Of a stretch of DNA of 64,000 nt, positions 27,418-35,266 are shown one piece after another. The translations under genes were made by a program, and so were the position numbers. Source of the DNA: Bdellovibrionales bacterium GWA2_49_15 (GTDB lineage Bacteria > Bdellovibrionota > Bacteriovoracia > Bacteriovoracales > Bacteriovoracaceae); the NCBI GenBank assembly GCA_001769855.1, contig MEPP01000011.1, forward strand, positions 156,096 through 220,095, given 5' to 3'. The notes under the pieces are model-generated. The model made no database searches. It was not told the origin of the DNA and worked only from the letters and a program-made list of their open reading frames with translations. Within the stretch, counting starts at the first letter, position 1. The number at the start of each line of letters is the position of its first letter.

Positions 27418-27875
27418 TTTTTTATCTCCTTCGTCCAGACGCGATAAATATCTTGTCGTTGTTTTTTGATGTTGTCGGTATTGATGGGGGCCATTTGAAA
27501 GTTGATTTTGCCGGTGGCGCGAACCTCTTCCCCGCACTTGGCACTGACACCCATGCGGGCGGCGTCTTCCAGCAAGGATTCAATTCTGGCCTCATAGGTG
27601 AGAACTTCACCGGGGGTGGTCGGCCGGTAAAATTTCATCTTGTCCACCTGGACCAAAATGGCGCGGACAATTTTGTCGTCGGTTTTGTTAAAGGTCACCT
27701 CCAAAATCAGCCCGGCCAGCTGCGCCAGCCCTTCGATGATCATGGCGCCCGGGAGGACCGGGAAGTCGGGAAAATGATCATGGAGAATTGGCTCAGTCAA
27801 AGTGACGGCCTTGAGTCCTCGGGCATACTCACCTGGGACGACTTCGGTTACCTTATCAACGAGAAAGTATCTCAC
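27399..27875 (-). CDS. FabZ-type 3-hydroxyacyl-ACP dehydratase
   Basis: A 158-residue hotdog dehydratase. HDHFPDFPVLPGAMIIEGLAQ is the FabZ signature, with catalytic His34 and Glu48. It removes water from 3-hydroxyacyl-ACP to give the trans-2-enoyl product. No enoyl reductase is in the cluster, so either double bonds are retained or a housekeeping FabI completes the cycle. It is 12 bases downstream of the Tyr-less SDR gene and overlaps the KS-like gene. Confidence 0.92.
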   Translation of the reverse strand: MRYFLVDKVTEVVPGEYARGLKAVTLTEPILHDHFPDFPVLPGAMIIEGLAQLAGLILEVTFNKTDDKIVRAILVQVDKMKFYRPTTPGEVLTYEARIESLLEDAARMGVSAKCGEEVRATGKINFQMAPINTDNIKKQRQDIYRVWTKEIKNCPPLR

Positions 27876-27887
27876 AGCAAACCTCCA

Positions 27888-28643
27888 CTAGAGAGCACCG
27901 TCCAAAAGAACAGACTGCCCGGTCACATAGGTATTTTCATCTAAAAAATAAGTTATCACATTGGCGACTTCTTCCGCTGTTCCCAGGCGCCGAAGGGAGC
28001 AATGTCTCAGATATTCGCGTTTTAATTGATCTGAGATTGAGGCGGAAGCGCCATTTTCCAGCATTCCTGGATCGATCGAGTTAACTTTAATATTGAACTC
28101 ACCCAAATCCTTTGAGAGGGATTCCACCAATCCCCTGGTGCAGGATTTGGTGGCGGCGAAGGCCACGGGGGTGTTGACCGCCTTGTGACCAATGAGAGAG
28201 CCCGTGATGACGATATTGGGATTGGCGGCCTTTTGCAGAAAGGGAATCGTTTCCTTGATGGCCAGGTAGGTTCCTTTTCCGTGGACGTTAAAGGCCTCTT
28301 CCATCCAGGCCGATGATTCCTCTTCTGTGCCTTCAAAAGATCGGTAAAAGTTCAGGCGTTCGGAGTTGCCCTTTTTAACGGACGGGGGCATTCGTCCCAC
28401 CGTGATGGCCACGCCATCAAGGGGAGAAGAGAGATTTGTTAAAGACTCACGGAGGGCCTTGCGACCTTCGCTGCTTCTCACATCACAGGAGATCCAGGTG
28501 GCCTGTGACAGTGCCGAATTATTTAAGACTGCCTGATTGGTGTGATAGGTGGCCATCACCTTATGGCCCTCATTCAAAAGACTTTTGACCAGGGCCTGGC
28601 CCACAAAACCTGAGCCACCGATAACCAGAAATAACTTGCTCAT
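27888..28643 (-). CDS. Short-chain dehydrogenase-like protein with Tyr-to-Phe change
   Basis: A 251-residue SDR-fold protein. The nucleotide motif is VIGGSGFVGQA, and the catalytic Ser is probably in TGSLIGHK. At the place of the Y-x-x-x-K pair the sequence reads AFAATKSC, so the catalytic Tyr is Phe while Lys is kept. It may be a non-catalytic partner of one of the two complete FabG proteins, or use another acid. Its start overlaps the upstream FabG gene by 4 bases (ATGA), so it is firmly inside the operon. Confidence 0.85.
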   Translation of the reverse strand: MSKLFLVIGGSGFVGQALVKSLLNEGHKVMATYHTNQAVLNNSALSQATWISCDVRSSEGRKALRESLTNLSSPLDGVAITVGRMPPSVKKGNSERLNFYRSFEGTEEESSAWMEEAFNVHGKGTYLAIKETIPFLQKAANPNIVITGSLIGHKAVNTPVAFAATKSCTRGLVESLSKDLGEFNIKVNSIDPGMLENGASASISDQLKREYLRHCSLRRLGTAEEVANVITYFLDENTYVTGQSVLLDGAL

Positions 28644-29386
28644 AGGCCACCATCCATGATGATGGTTGAGCCACTCATATAGCTATTCTTGCTTGAAACT
28701 AAAAAGGCCACGAAGCGCGCCACCTCATCAAAGGTGCCGGGTCGGTGAAGCGAAATTTGCTCCATGAACTCGACATATTTATTTTCGGGAATTCCCTTGG
28801 CCACACCACCGTCCAAAATGCCCGGGGCCAGACAGTTGACCTTGATCTGATAGCGGCCGACCTCTTTTGCCAGGGCCTCGGTAAAGCCGATGACGCCGGC
28901 CTTCGAGGAGCAGTAGTCGATGGGAGCCGCGAGAAGACGGGCGCCGGCCAGCGAGCCAATATTGAGAATATGTCCTTGGCGATTTCTGATCATGTGTTGA
29001 ATGACCGCTTTTGTAGTCAGGTAAACCCCTTTCAAATTGGTGTCGAGGGTGCGGTCCCACTCGGCCTCTTCCATCAGCGCCAAGGGCAAAAATTCGCTGA
29101 CGCCGGCATTGTTGATCAGCACGTCAACTGATTTCCATTCCTGCATTAATTTTTTGACCGCCTCAATCAGGCCCATCTTATCAGTGGCACTGGCCTTCAT
29201 GGCAATGGCCTTTTTTTGCGTGAGTGCTTGAACCATTTGCGCGGTTTTGTCGGCCTCTTGGTCGCTATTTGAATAGGTAAAAGCAACCTGAGCGCCACAC
29301 TTCGCCAGCTCAAGCACGATGGATCGGCCTAGCCCACGGGAGCCGCCGGTCACAATGACCTTGCAATTTTCAAGGTTAATTCGCAT
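28640..29386 (-). CDS. 3-oxoacyl-ACP reductase (second FabG-type SDR), first gene of the operon
   Basis: A 248-residue SDR with an intact TGGSRGLGRS cofactor motif, NNAG, Ser in IGSLAGA and YCSSK catalytic pair. The ATG at 29386 (MRINLENCK) was chosen since conserved sequence begins there; an upstream in-frame start at 29449 would add unrelated residues. A weak TTGGGCG precedes it. It opens the minus-strand synthase operon and faces the radical SAM operon across a shared 149-bp promoter region. Confidence 0.9.
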   Translation of the reverse strand: MRINLENCKVIVTGGSRGLGRSIVLELAKCGAQVAFTYSNSDQEADKTAQMVQALTQKKAIAMKASATDKMGLIEAVKKLMQEWKSVDVLINNAGVSEFLPLALMEEAEWDRTLDTNLKGVYLTTKAVIQHMIRNRQGHILNIGSLAGARLLAAPIDYCSSKAGVIGFTEALAKEVGRYQIKVNCLAPGILDGGVAKGIPENKYVEFMEQISLHRPGTFDEVARFVAFLVSSKNSYMSGSTIIMDGGL

Positions 29387-29535
29387 AAAACGCCCAAAAA
29401 AAAACTTGTCTAGCTTATTGATAGCAGGGAGACATATGGCGGGCAACATTCCCTGTAAAATCTTTATGCCAACTATTCAATAGATAGGCGGAATTGTAGC
29501 ATGATATTCTTATTCATTAAAATAGGCGGTTGTAT
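29387..29535. promoter_or_regulatory. Shared divergent promoter region of the synthase and radical SAM operons
   Basis: This 149-bp gap separates the two divergent operons. An ATAGGCGG element occurs twice in direct orientation (29484-29491 and 29522-29529, 38 bases apart). The second also acts as ribosome-binding site of the radical SAM gene. I could not fix -35/-10 boxes with confidence. Joint control of both operons from here is inferred from the arrangement. Confidence 0.5.
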
Positions 29536-31029
29536 ATGGTGAATTGTTGTGGGGATTCGACTTTTAAAGACAAAGAAGATCGTCGTGGCGCATTTTTTTC
29601 GGCCGCCCAATCCATCTGTCCCAAGTGTCGCAAGACCATTCAGGCCAAGATTATTTTTCGCGATGATCAGGTGGTTTTAAGCAAGCGCTGCCCCCAGCAT
29701 GGCGAGTTCGATGCCCTCCTCTCCAGCGATGTCAACTATTGGGTCAAATCTCTTTCCTACACCAAACCCGGTACCATTCCCAAGAAGTTTTCCACGCCCG
29801 TTGATAAGGGTTGTCCCGATGATTGCGGATTATGCGCCGATCATGAGCAGCATACCTGTTCACCCATTATCGAGATTAGCAATAAATGCGATCTCGAGTG
29901 TCCGATTTGCATTGTGTGGAATCAGAATAATTACAATATGGAGTTAAGTGAGTTTCGGCATGTGATAGACGGTTTAATTGAGCGCGAAGGTTCACTGGAG
30001 CTTTGCCTCCTGAGCGGCGGCGAGCCAACCTTGCATCCGAAATTTTTCGAGCTGGCGGAACATGCTCGCTCGCGCAAGGAAATTAAACGGGTTTTAGTCT
30101 CGTCCCATGGACTCAAGATCGGCCGCAGTGATGAGTTCGCCCGTCGATTCAAAGAGGCCGGTTTATATTTGTCGCTCCAGTTTGACTCACTCAGTGACGC
30201 CAACTACCACGCCATTCGCGGAGAAAATTTGCTTGAGGCCAAAATGGCCTGCTTGGAAAAATGCGATAAATACAAAATTCCCACGATCTTTGTTCCGACA
30301 ATCGCCCGCGGATTTAACGATGAAGAGGTCGGAAAGGTTGTGAACTTTGCCTTGTCGCAAGATTATGTTACCTCTGTCACCATTCAGCCTGCCGCCTATA
30401 CCGGTGCCGGGGGTACCGCCTTCCCGCAGGACCCGATGAAGAAGCTGACTCAGGTGGATATTCACAAGCTGCTTGAATCGCAAACAGACTGGTTGAAGAA
30501 GGAAGACTTCTTACCAATCCCTTGTTCGCATCCAAGTTGCTACACCGCCTGTTACGCCTTGGGTGTTGGAAAAGATAAATTTGTGCCACTCACGCATTTT
30601 GGGGATGTGGCGATTTACCTCGATGCCCTCACCAACCGTGCCATTTTAGGTTCTGGCATGGATGATAAGGCCCAGCAGCTCATTCAGGATGCCATTTACA
30701 ATCTCTGGTCGGCCCAGTCAGTGACCGTGGATACCGAAAAGGTTCTTGATTCCCTTAAGTCGATCCTGAAAGAATATCAGGTTGCGGATAATATGGGTCA
30801 GGAGCAGCTTTGGAAATTGCAGGAAACCAAGATTAAGGCCATTTTTGTTCACTCTTTTATGGACGAAAATGATTTTGATATCTCACGCATTCGAAAATGT
30901 TGCACTCATTACGCCCTTCCCGACGGTCGCCTGATGCCGGGGTGTGCTTATAACAACGTTCATCGCTTCAACGATAAACGTTTGGGGATGTCCAAGGTCG
31001 CGGCCCCTGCCCGCAAAGAACTGACTTAA
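29536..31029 (+). CDS. Radical SAM enzyme of the MJ0619 / tetraether-synthase (Tes) type
   Basis: A 497-residue enzyme whose architecture matches the MJ0619/Tes superfamily. An N-terminal zinc-type CPKC (28-31) and CPQHG (52-56) are followed by CPDDCGLC (93-100) and EQHTC (108), and then the radical SAM C-x3-C-x2-C at C118, C122 and C125 (KCDLECPIC). LLSGGEPTLH binds SAM, and a C-terminal Cys pair lies in RKCCTHYALPDG and MPGCAYN. Relatives couple lipid chains at sp3 carbons in archaea or methylate unactivated carbons. ATG 29536 has AGGCGG six bases upstream. Next to a fatty acid synthase, an acyl-chain substrate is the best inference. Confidence 0.85.
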   Translation: MVNCCGDSTFKDKEDRRGAFFSAAQSICPKCRKTIQAKIIFRDDQVVLSKRCPQHGEFDALLSSDVNYWVKSLSYTKPGTIPKKFSTPVDKGCPDDCGLCADHEQHTCSPIIEISNKCDLECPICIVWNQNNYNMELSEFRHVIDGLIEREGSLELCLLSGGEPTLHPKFFELAEHARSRKEIKRVLVSSHGLKIGRSDEFARRFKEAGLYLSLQFDSLSDANYHAIRGENLLEAKMACLEKCDKYKIPTIFVPTIARGFNDEEVGKVVNFALSQDYVTSVTIQPAAYTGAGGTAFPQDPMKKLTQVDIHKLLESQTDWLKKEDFLPIPCSHPSCYTACYALGVGKDKFVPLTHFGDVAIYLDALTNRAILGSGMDDKAQQLIQDAIYNLWSAQSVTVDTEKVLDSLKSILKEYQVADNMGQEQLWKLQETKIKAIFVHSFMDENDFDISRIRKCCTHYALPDGRLMPGCAYNNVHRFNDKRLGMSKVAAPARKELT

Positions 31030-31038
31030 GGCCGAGGC

Positions 31039-32400
31039 ATGGGAAAGATAACACGACTACTTCTGGTCCACTCCTCGCATTACGATGATCAAGGCAAGGT
31101 GGTGAGGGCCGATCGGCTGATTGATAAGCTTTCCGTCGCCAATGTGGTTCACTCCGCCCTCCCGTATCTGGCCGCCTACGTCTCTCCCGAGATTGAGATG
31201 GAGCTGGTTGAGGATTGCTTTGAAGATGTGAACTATGATGACCCTGCTGAGGTTGTCGCCATTTCCGCTCAGGTCATGCAGATTCGTCGTGCCCTGGATC
31301 TTGCCGCGGAGTTTAGAAAGCGCGGGAAAATTGTTCTTATGGGCGGCTATCTGGCCAGTATGCATCCCGACCTGGTTGCCCCCCATGTGGATGCCTTGTG
31401 CATCGGTGACGGGGATCAGGTTTTTCCCCAGATGCTGAAGGATATTGAGAACGGTAGCTTGAAAAAAATCTACCAGGGCACCTCGGAAGTTCCGTTGGAT
31501 AATATTCCCACGCCTCGCTATGATCTGATAAAAAAAGATCGTACGGTGCTCTATCCCATTCACGCCACTCGCGGTTGTCCATTTAAGTGCGACTATTGCT
31601 CCATTATTCAATTTCACGGTCATACTTATCGCCATCGCCCGGTGGCACATGTGATCCGCGATATTAAGGCCGCCAAGAAACATTCGCTCTTAAATTTGAT
31701 TTTTTTTAGCGATGACAATTTGATGGAAGATTTTGAATACGCCAAGGAGCTCTTTCGCCAAATGATTCCCCTCAAAGTGGTTTGGGGAACCCAGACCACC
31801 ATCAATATTCATAAGGACCGTGAGCTGTTAGAGCTGGCCTATAAGGCCGGATGTCGTTGGGTGGCGCTAGGGATGGAGAGTCTCTCCCAGGCCAATTTGA
31901 ATCAGGTGAATAAAGGTTTCAACCGCGCCGATAAATTTGCCGAGCAAATCGCCCAAATTCAGGACGTCGGCATTGCCGTTCATGCGCTGATCATGTTCGG
32001 TCTGGAGCAGGACACTCCGGCGGTTTTTGATGATACTTTGAGATATCTGGAAGAGTTAAATATTACTATTGCGGAATTCTTTATTAACACGCCATACCCC
32101 GCAACTCCCGCCGGCAGACAGGCCTTGCAAAGTGGCGTTATCATCGACGGCGATCTCTCGCATTATCGTGAAGGTTATGTGGTCTTTAAACACCCTCATA
32201 TGGACGCCGAGACAATTATGAAAAATTTCTGGCGCGTCCTGCGGGAATTTTACTCCATTAAAAATATTCTGCGCCGCTGGCTCAAGTCGACCTACAAAAA
32301 TAAGATATACCATCTCACCAATTCATTTTATTATTGGCTTAAAATCAAGCGCAATATTGTTCCGGTTTACTTCGGGGCGGGGAATCAGAAAATTGACTAA
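31039..32400 (+). CDS. B12-binding-domain radical SAM enzyme
   Basis: A 453-residue class B-type radical SAM protein. Residues ~1-150 form a cobalamin-binding-like Rossmann domain (EVVAISAQVM, VLMGGYLASMHPDL, CIGDGDQVFP). The catalytic core has the [4Fe-4S] ligands C180, C184 and C187 (GCPFKCDYC), and a basic C-terminal region (~400-453, YSIKNILRRWLKSTYKNK) may contact membrane. Relatives methylate unactivated carbons or carry out cyclisations, for example HpnP and ladderane-type candidates. It begins 9 bases after the Tes-like gene and overlaps the acyltransferase gene, so the three are one operon. Confidence 0.88.
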   Translation: MGKITRLLLVHSSHYDDQGKVVRADRLIDKLSVANVVHSALPYLAAYVSPEIEMELVEDCFEDVNYDDPAEVVAISAQVMQIRRALDLAAEFRKRGKIVLMGGYLASMHPDLVAPHVDALCIGDGDQVFPQMLKDIENGSLKKIYQGTSEVPLDNIPTPRYDLIKKDRTVLYPIHATRGCPFKCDYCSIIQFHGHTYRHRPVAHVIRDIKAAKKHSLLNLIFFSDDNLMEDFEYAKELFRQMIPLKVVWGTQTTINIHKDRELLELAYKAGCRWVALGMESLSQANLNQVNKGFNRADKFAEQIAQIQDVGIAVHALIMFGLEQDTPAVFDDTLRYLEELNITIAEFFINTPYPATPAGRQALQSGVIIDGDLSHYREGYVVFKHPHMDAETIMKNFWRVLREFYSIKNILRRWLKSTYKNKIYHLTNSFYYWLKIKRNIVPVYFGAGNQKID

Positions 32401-33355
32401 GTACGATGATCATCATTGGAAGCTCGATTGGGTAGGAGAGTGGTTTCCGATTATTCGTTCCTTTGGGGAATTCACGGATATTGTTTATCTGAAATGTTCC
32501 TTGTCTGGTGAGGTTGAAGATGTCTATTACCTCGATCACGGCCAGTATGACGGGGTGGGTGCCTTTCAGGCGCTCTTGGAAAGGCACCAATGCGCCGGTG
32601 CCGCCTATCGTCCCCAGACAGAGGTTCGGCCCAATCTCTTTTGGCAATGTCTGGGATTTATAAAATATTTTCTTGAGTCCGGCGCGAATTCGGTCAATTG
32701 GAAGAGGCGCGAACACTCGGTGTCAGGCAGAAAAATGGTGCCACGTTTGTCCGTGCTGAGTGTAGAGCAAACCAAAAAGCTTATCGAACAAGTTCGCTCG
32801 CATAATGTCACCTTGACCGCCTTCATCCTCCAATGCCTGGATGAATGTGTGCGTGGCCTTTTACAAAATGAGCAGAAAAAAAATCTTTGGCTGATTCCCG
32901 TGAATATGCGCGCAGGATTGAAACGTAAAAATCCCTACAGCAATCATGCCAGCTATATTTCAGTCGGCCTCAATCCAAGGGGTGAGGTGGCGGTGGTCGG
33001 TGAAAAATTAAAGTTCGGATTAAAAATTGGCTATCACTGGGCGGCCTGGTGGGGGATTTTGCTTGGACGTATCGTCGGCCTAAACGGGATGCATCGTTTG
33101 ATGAAAAAGTATCACGATAAAAAACATTCCTGGACCGGCACCTTGAGCAATCTGGGAGTCTGGTCTCACCCCAATTCCACTCACACCTGGGGCTTTTGTC
33201 CGCCTCTTTCCAAGTCCCATCCCGTTGCCGTGGGGCTTGTCACCTGGAATGGTCAGCTTTCAATCGCTCTGCAGGTTCACCCTTCGCTCGACCAAGATTC
33301 TACCTATGCGACACAATTGCTGGAAACACTGACTCGCGCCGTTTTGGCCTGTTAA
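32393..33355 (+). CDS. CAT/condensation-fold acyltransferase candidate
   Basis: With a TTG at 32393 the product has 320 residues; an ATG at 32357 lacks a ribosome-binding site. DHGQYDGVG gives the H-x3-D-G active-site motif of the CoA-dependent acyltransferase superfamily (chloramphenicol acetyltransferase, condensation domains, wax ester synthases, PapA-type). Further family-like pieces are LTAFILQCLDECV, WLIPVNMRAGL and GTLSNLGVW. The second His of the usual HH pair is Asp here. As last gene of the radical SAM operon it probably moves the finished acyl chain from ACP or CoA to an alcohol or amine. The acceptor is unknown. Confidence 0.7.
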   Translation: MTKYDDHHWKLDWVGEWFPIIRSFGEFTDIVYLKCSLSGEVEDVYYLDHGQYDGVGAFQALLERHQCAGAAYRPQTEVRPNLFWQCLGFIKYFLESGANSVNWKRREHSVSGRKMVPRLSVLSVEQTKKLIEQVRSHNVTLTAFILQCLDECVRGLLQNEQKKNLWLIPVNMRAGLKRKNPYSNHASYISVGLNPRGEVAVVGEKLKFGLKIGYHWAAWWGILLGRIVGLNGMHRLMKKYHDKKHSWTGTLSNLGVWSHPNSTHTWGFCPPLSKSHPVAVGLVTWNGQLSIALQVHPSLDQDSTYATQLLETLTRAVLAC

Positions 33356-34962
33356 GGAAGGTAGACGCGCTCAGGGCGCATCATGATCCCGCCTTGGTTG
33401 AAAAAATAGCGATCCAGATAATCTTCCTGCACCACCTTAAGCTGTCGAATTTTATTTTCCAAGGCCTGCCACATGGCGATTTTGTAGTCATCGGGACATT
33501 TCAGCAAGAGGCCGACCCATTGGGTGATGGCAAAGCCTCCGCGCACAATCGCCTCGGGCAAAGCGACCTTATAGAGCTTAAGCAGGTTGATGCGCTTGCC
33601 GTTGACGCGTAGATTGGACACCTTATATTTTTCCCCATATTTCCCTTCACCTGCCGGAGTGGCATCGAAGGTGATGCCTGAGACGTAAAGGGGGAGTCCT
33701 AGGCGCATGACCACGCGAAAGACCAGGGAAATCCACAGGCCGCGCACACGGGTGGAGTAAACGTTGTAGCCATACTTTTTATCAAATTCAAAGGTGCGCG
33801 GATTGGAATTGTAAAGGTCGCGCCGGGTAATATCTTTGTTGGTGGGATAGTTGCTGCCGGCCAAGGCCTCGGCGTTCACGGCGAAGTCTCCGTCGATGGC
33901 CTCGCGGATGGCATCATTTAAGACGAACTGCCAAACCAGCTTATTGCCACCCATCTGAGGCGTTTTTAGTTTTGAAACTCCAACCACCTCCGTCAACCAG
34001 CCTGCGCCAAAGAGCACATCCAGAGCATCGTTGGCGTCGGCGATGCCCTCTTCAATCGCGGAATCTTTATAGGCCGCTTTCACGGGAATGAGTTGATAGG
34101 AGGCCACGCGCACAGATTTCTTGATCGGATCATAATCGAGAATCAGCTGCCCAAGCCATTCAAGATGATTGCCGGCCTGGACAATCCCGATGCGTTTGTT
34201 GCCTTTGCTCTGAACGTATTCGACACTGAAAAGTCTGTCGTGGCTGTGCCCGCCGACAATAAAGTCAACCTCAGGAACCTGCTTGGCGATCTTGCGATCT
34301 TTCGAGAGGCCTACGTGGGTCAGCGCGATGACCACCTGATTGCCCCGCGCCCGCAGCTCTCGGGCATATTTTTGAGTGGCCTCAATCTCATCACTGATAT
34401 CGCCTTCCTCAATGCGCCACTTGTAAAGCACATCATTAAGAGTTGGTCCGACCACACCCACTTTCACGCCATTCACAACCGTTTCCCAGTAGGGTTTTAT
34501 TTTTTGATTAATGTGTTTATATTTTTTGTCCACATGGAAGTTGGCACCCAGGAGCTGAAAGCTGGTGGGGACGTCCCGCATGATGGGTTCGAGATCCCGC
34601 GCGCCCATGAGGTAATCATGATTGCCGATGGTGGAAACATCGAAGCCAACTTGTCCGTGAATCTGATAGGCCCGCTTGCCGCGATCGGCGAGATAATAGA
34701 TGTTGCCCTCAAGAAAATCTCCCGCGTCCATGGCGATGGTGCCGATGCCGCGCTCGTGACCCCACTGGCGCAGCTCGGCCAGCTGCACCTTAAGCTGGGC
34801 GTATCCCCCGAGATCCGGTTGGTGAGGGGCATGCTCTAAGTGAGAGTGAATGTCATTGGTATGCAAGATCTGAATGAGCGTGGCATAAGAGGGAGCAGCG
34901 AAGAGGAGTAAACAGAGGAAAAAAATGCCGTATAGATTCCTTATACACCCGGTACTTTTCAT
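33352..34962 (-). CDS. Secreted 5'-nucleotidase/UDP-sugar hydrolase family metallophosphatase
   Basis: A 536-residue periplasmic enzyme with a signal peptide (CIRNLYGIFFLCLLLFAAPS). The calcineurin-like metal site is complete: TNDIHSHLE, DAGDFLEG, GNHDYLMG and VGGHSHDRLF. A C-terminal substrate domain follows (~300-520). Relatives cleave nucleotides or UDP-sugars in the periplasm. ATG 34962 has AAGGA eight bases upstream. The gene converges on the acyltransferase gene with a 4-base overlap. Its C-terminal MMRPERVYLP recurs, slightly changed, as an isolated scrap at 63732-63779. Confidence 0.92.
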   Translation of the reverse strand: MKSTGCIRNLYGIFFLCLLLFAAPSYATLIQILHTNDIHSHLEHAPHQPDLGGYAQLKVQLAELRQWGHERGIGTIAMDAGDFLEGNIYYLADRGKRAYQIHGQVGFDVSTIGNHDYLMGARDLEPIMRDVPTSFQLLGANFHVDKKYKHINQKIKPYWETVVNGVKVGVVGPTLNDVLYKWRIEEGDISDEIEATQKYARELRARGNQVVIALTHVGLSKDRKIAKQVPEVDFIVGGHSHDRLFSVEYVQSKGNKRIGIVQAGNHLEWLGQLILDYDPIKKSVRVASYQLIPVKAAYKDSAIEEGIADANDALDVLFGAGWLTEVVGVSKLKTPQMGGNKLVWQFVLNDAIREAIDGDFAVNAEALAGSNYPTNKDITRRDLYNSNPRTFEFDKKYGYNVYSTRVRGLWISLVFRVVMRLGLPLYVSGITFDATPAGEGKYGEKYKVSNLRVNGKRINLLKLYKVALPEAIVRGGFAITQWVGLLLKCPDDYKIAMWQALENKIRQLKVVQEDYLDRYFFNQGGIMMRPERVYLP

Positions 34963-35266
34963 ATCGACCATCCTTAGTCAGAAAAGTTTTTAGCGTTCCC
35001 CAAACGGCGAGTTCACCCATGAACACGCTTAACTTAGGTTTCTGCATAACCTGTGCCGGCCTTAAGTCCTTGGCATTTGGTAGCAACCTAGTGGGGAGAT
35101 CGGGCGCAAAGTGACTATTTGGGGCCGAAAGAAGTGTCATTTTCGAACTGCCCAATCTTTTGACAGTCGAACGGCCACGTCGACAAAGATTGAGAGAAAA
35201 GCCTCTTGAAAGCTCAAACATTTGGCCCTTATCTTGCAATTTTATCGTTATCTTATGGAGTAAGTT
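34963..35266. other. Intergenic stretch between divergent nucleotidase and phospholipase D genes
   Basis: About 300 bases without a convincing gene. A minus-strand frame across it has poor composition and runs into the nucleotidase start. It should hold both promoters, but I can assign no clear -35/-10 pair. Confidence 0.5.

Noticed and set aside
24169..33355. Canonical aryl polyene or ordinary FAS II cluster
   Set aside because: Ketosynthase pairing is similar, but ApeP-type and glycosyltransferase/AMP-ligase genes are missing, and two radical SAM enzymes are present, so neither label fits.
34853..35239. 128-codon minus-strand frame upstream of the nucleotidase
   Set aside because: It runs into the nucleotidase signal-peptide region in another frame, and its composition (Arg/Pro/Leu-rich, no motif) looks non-coding.
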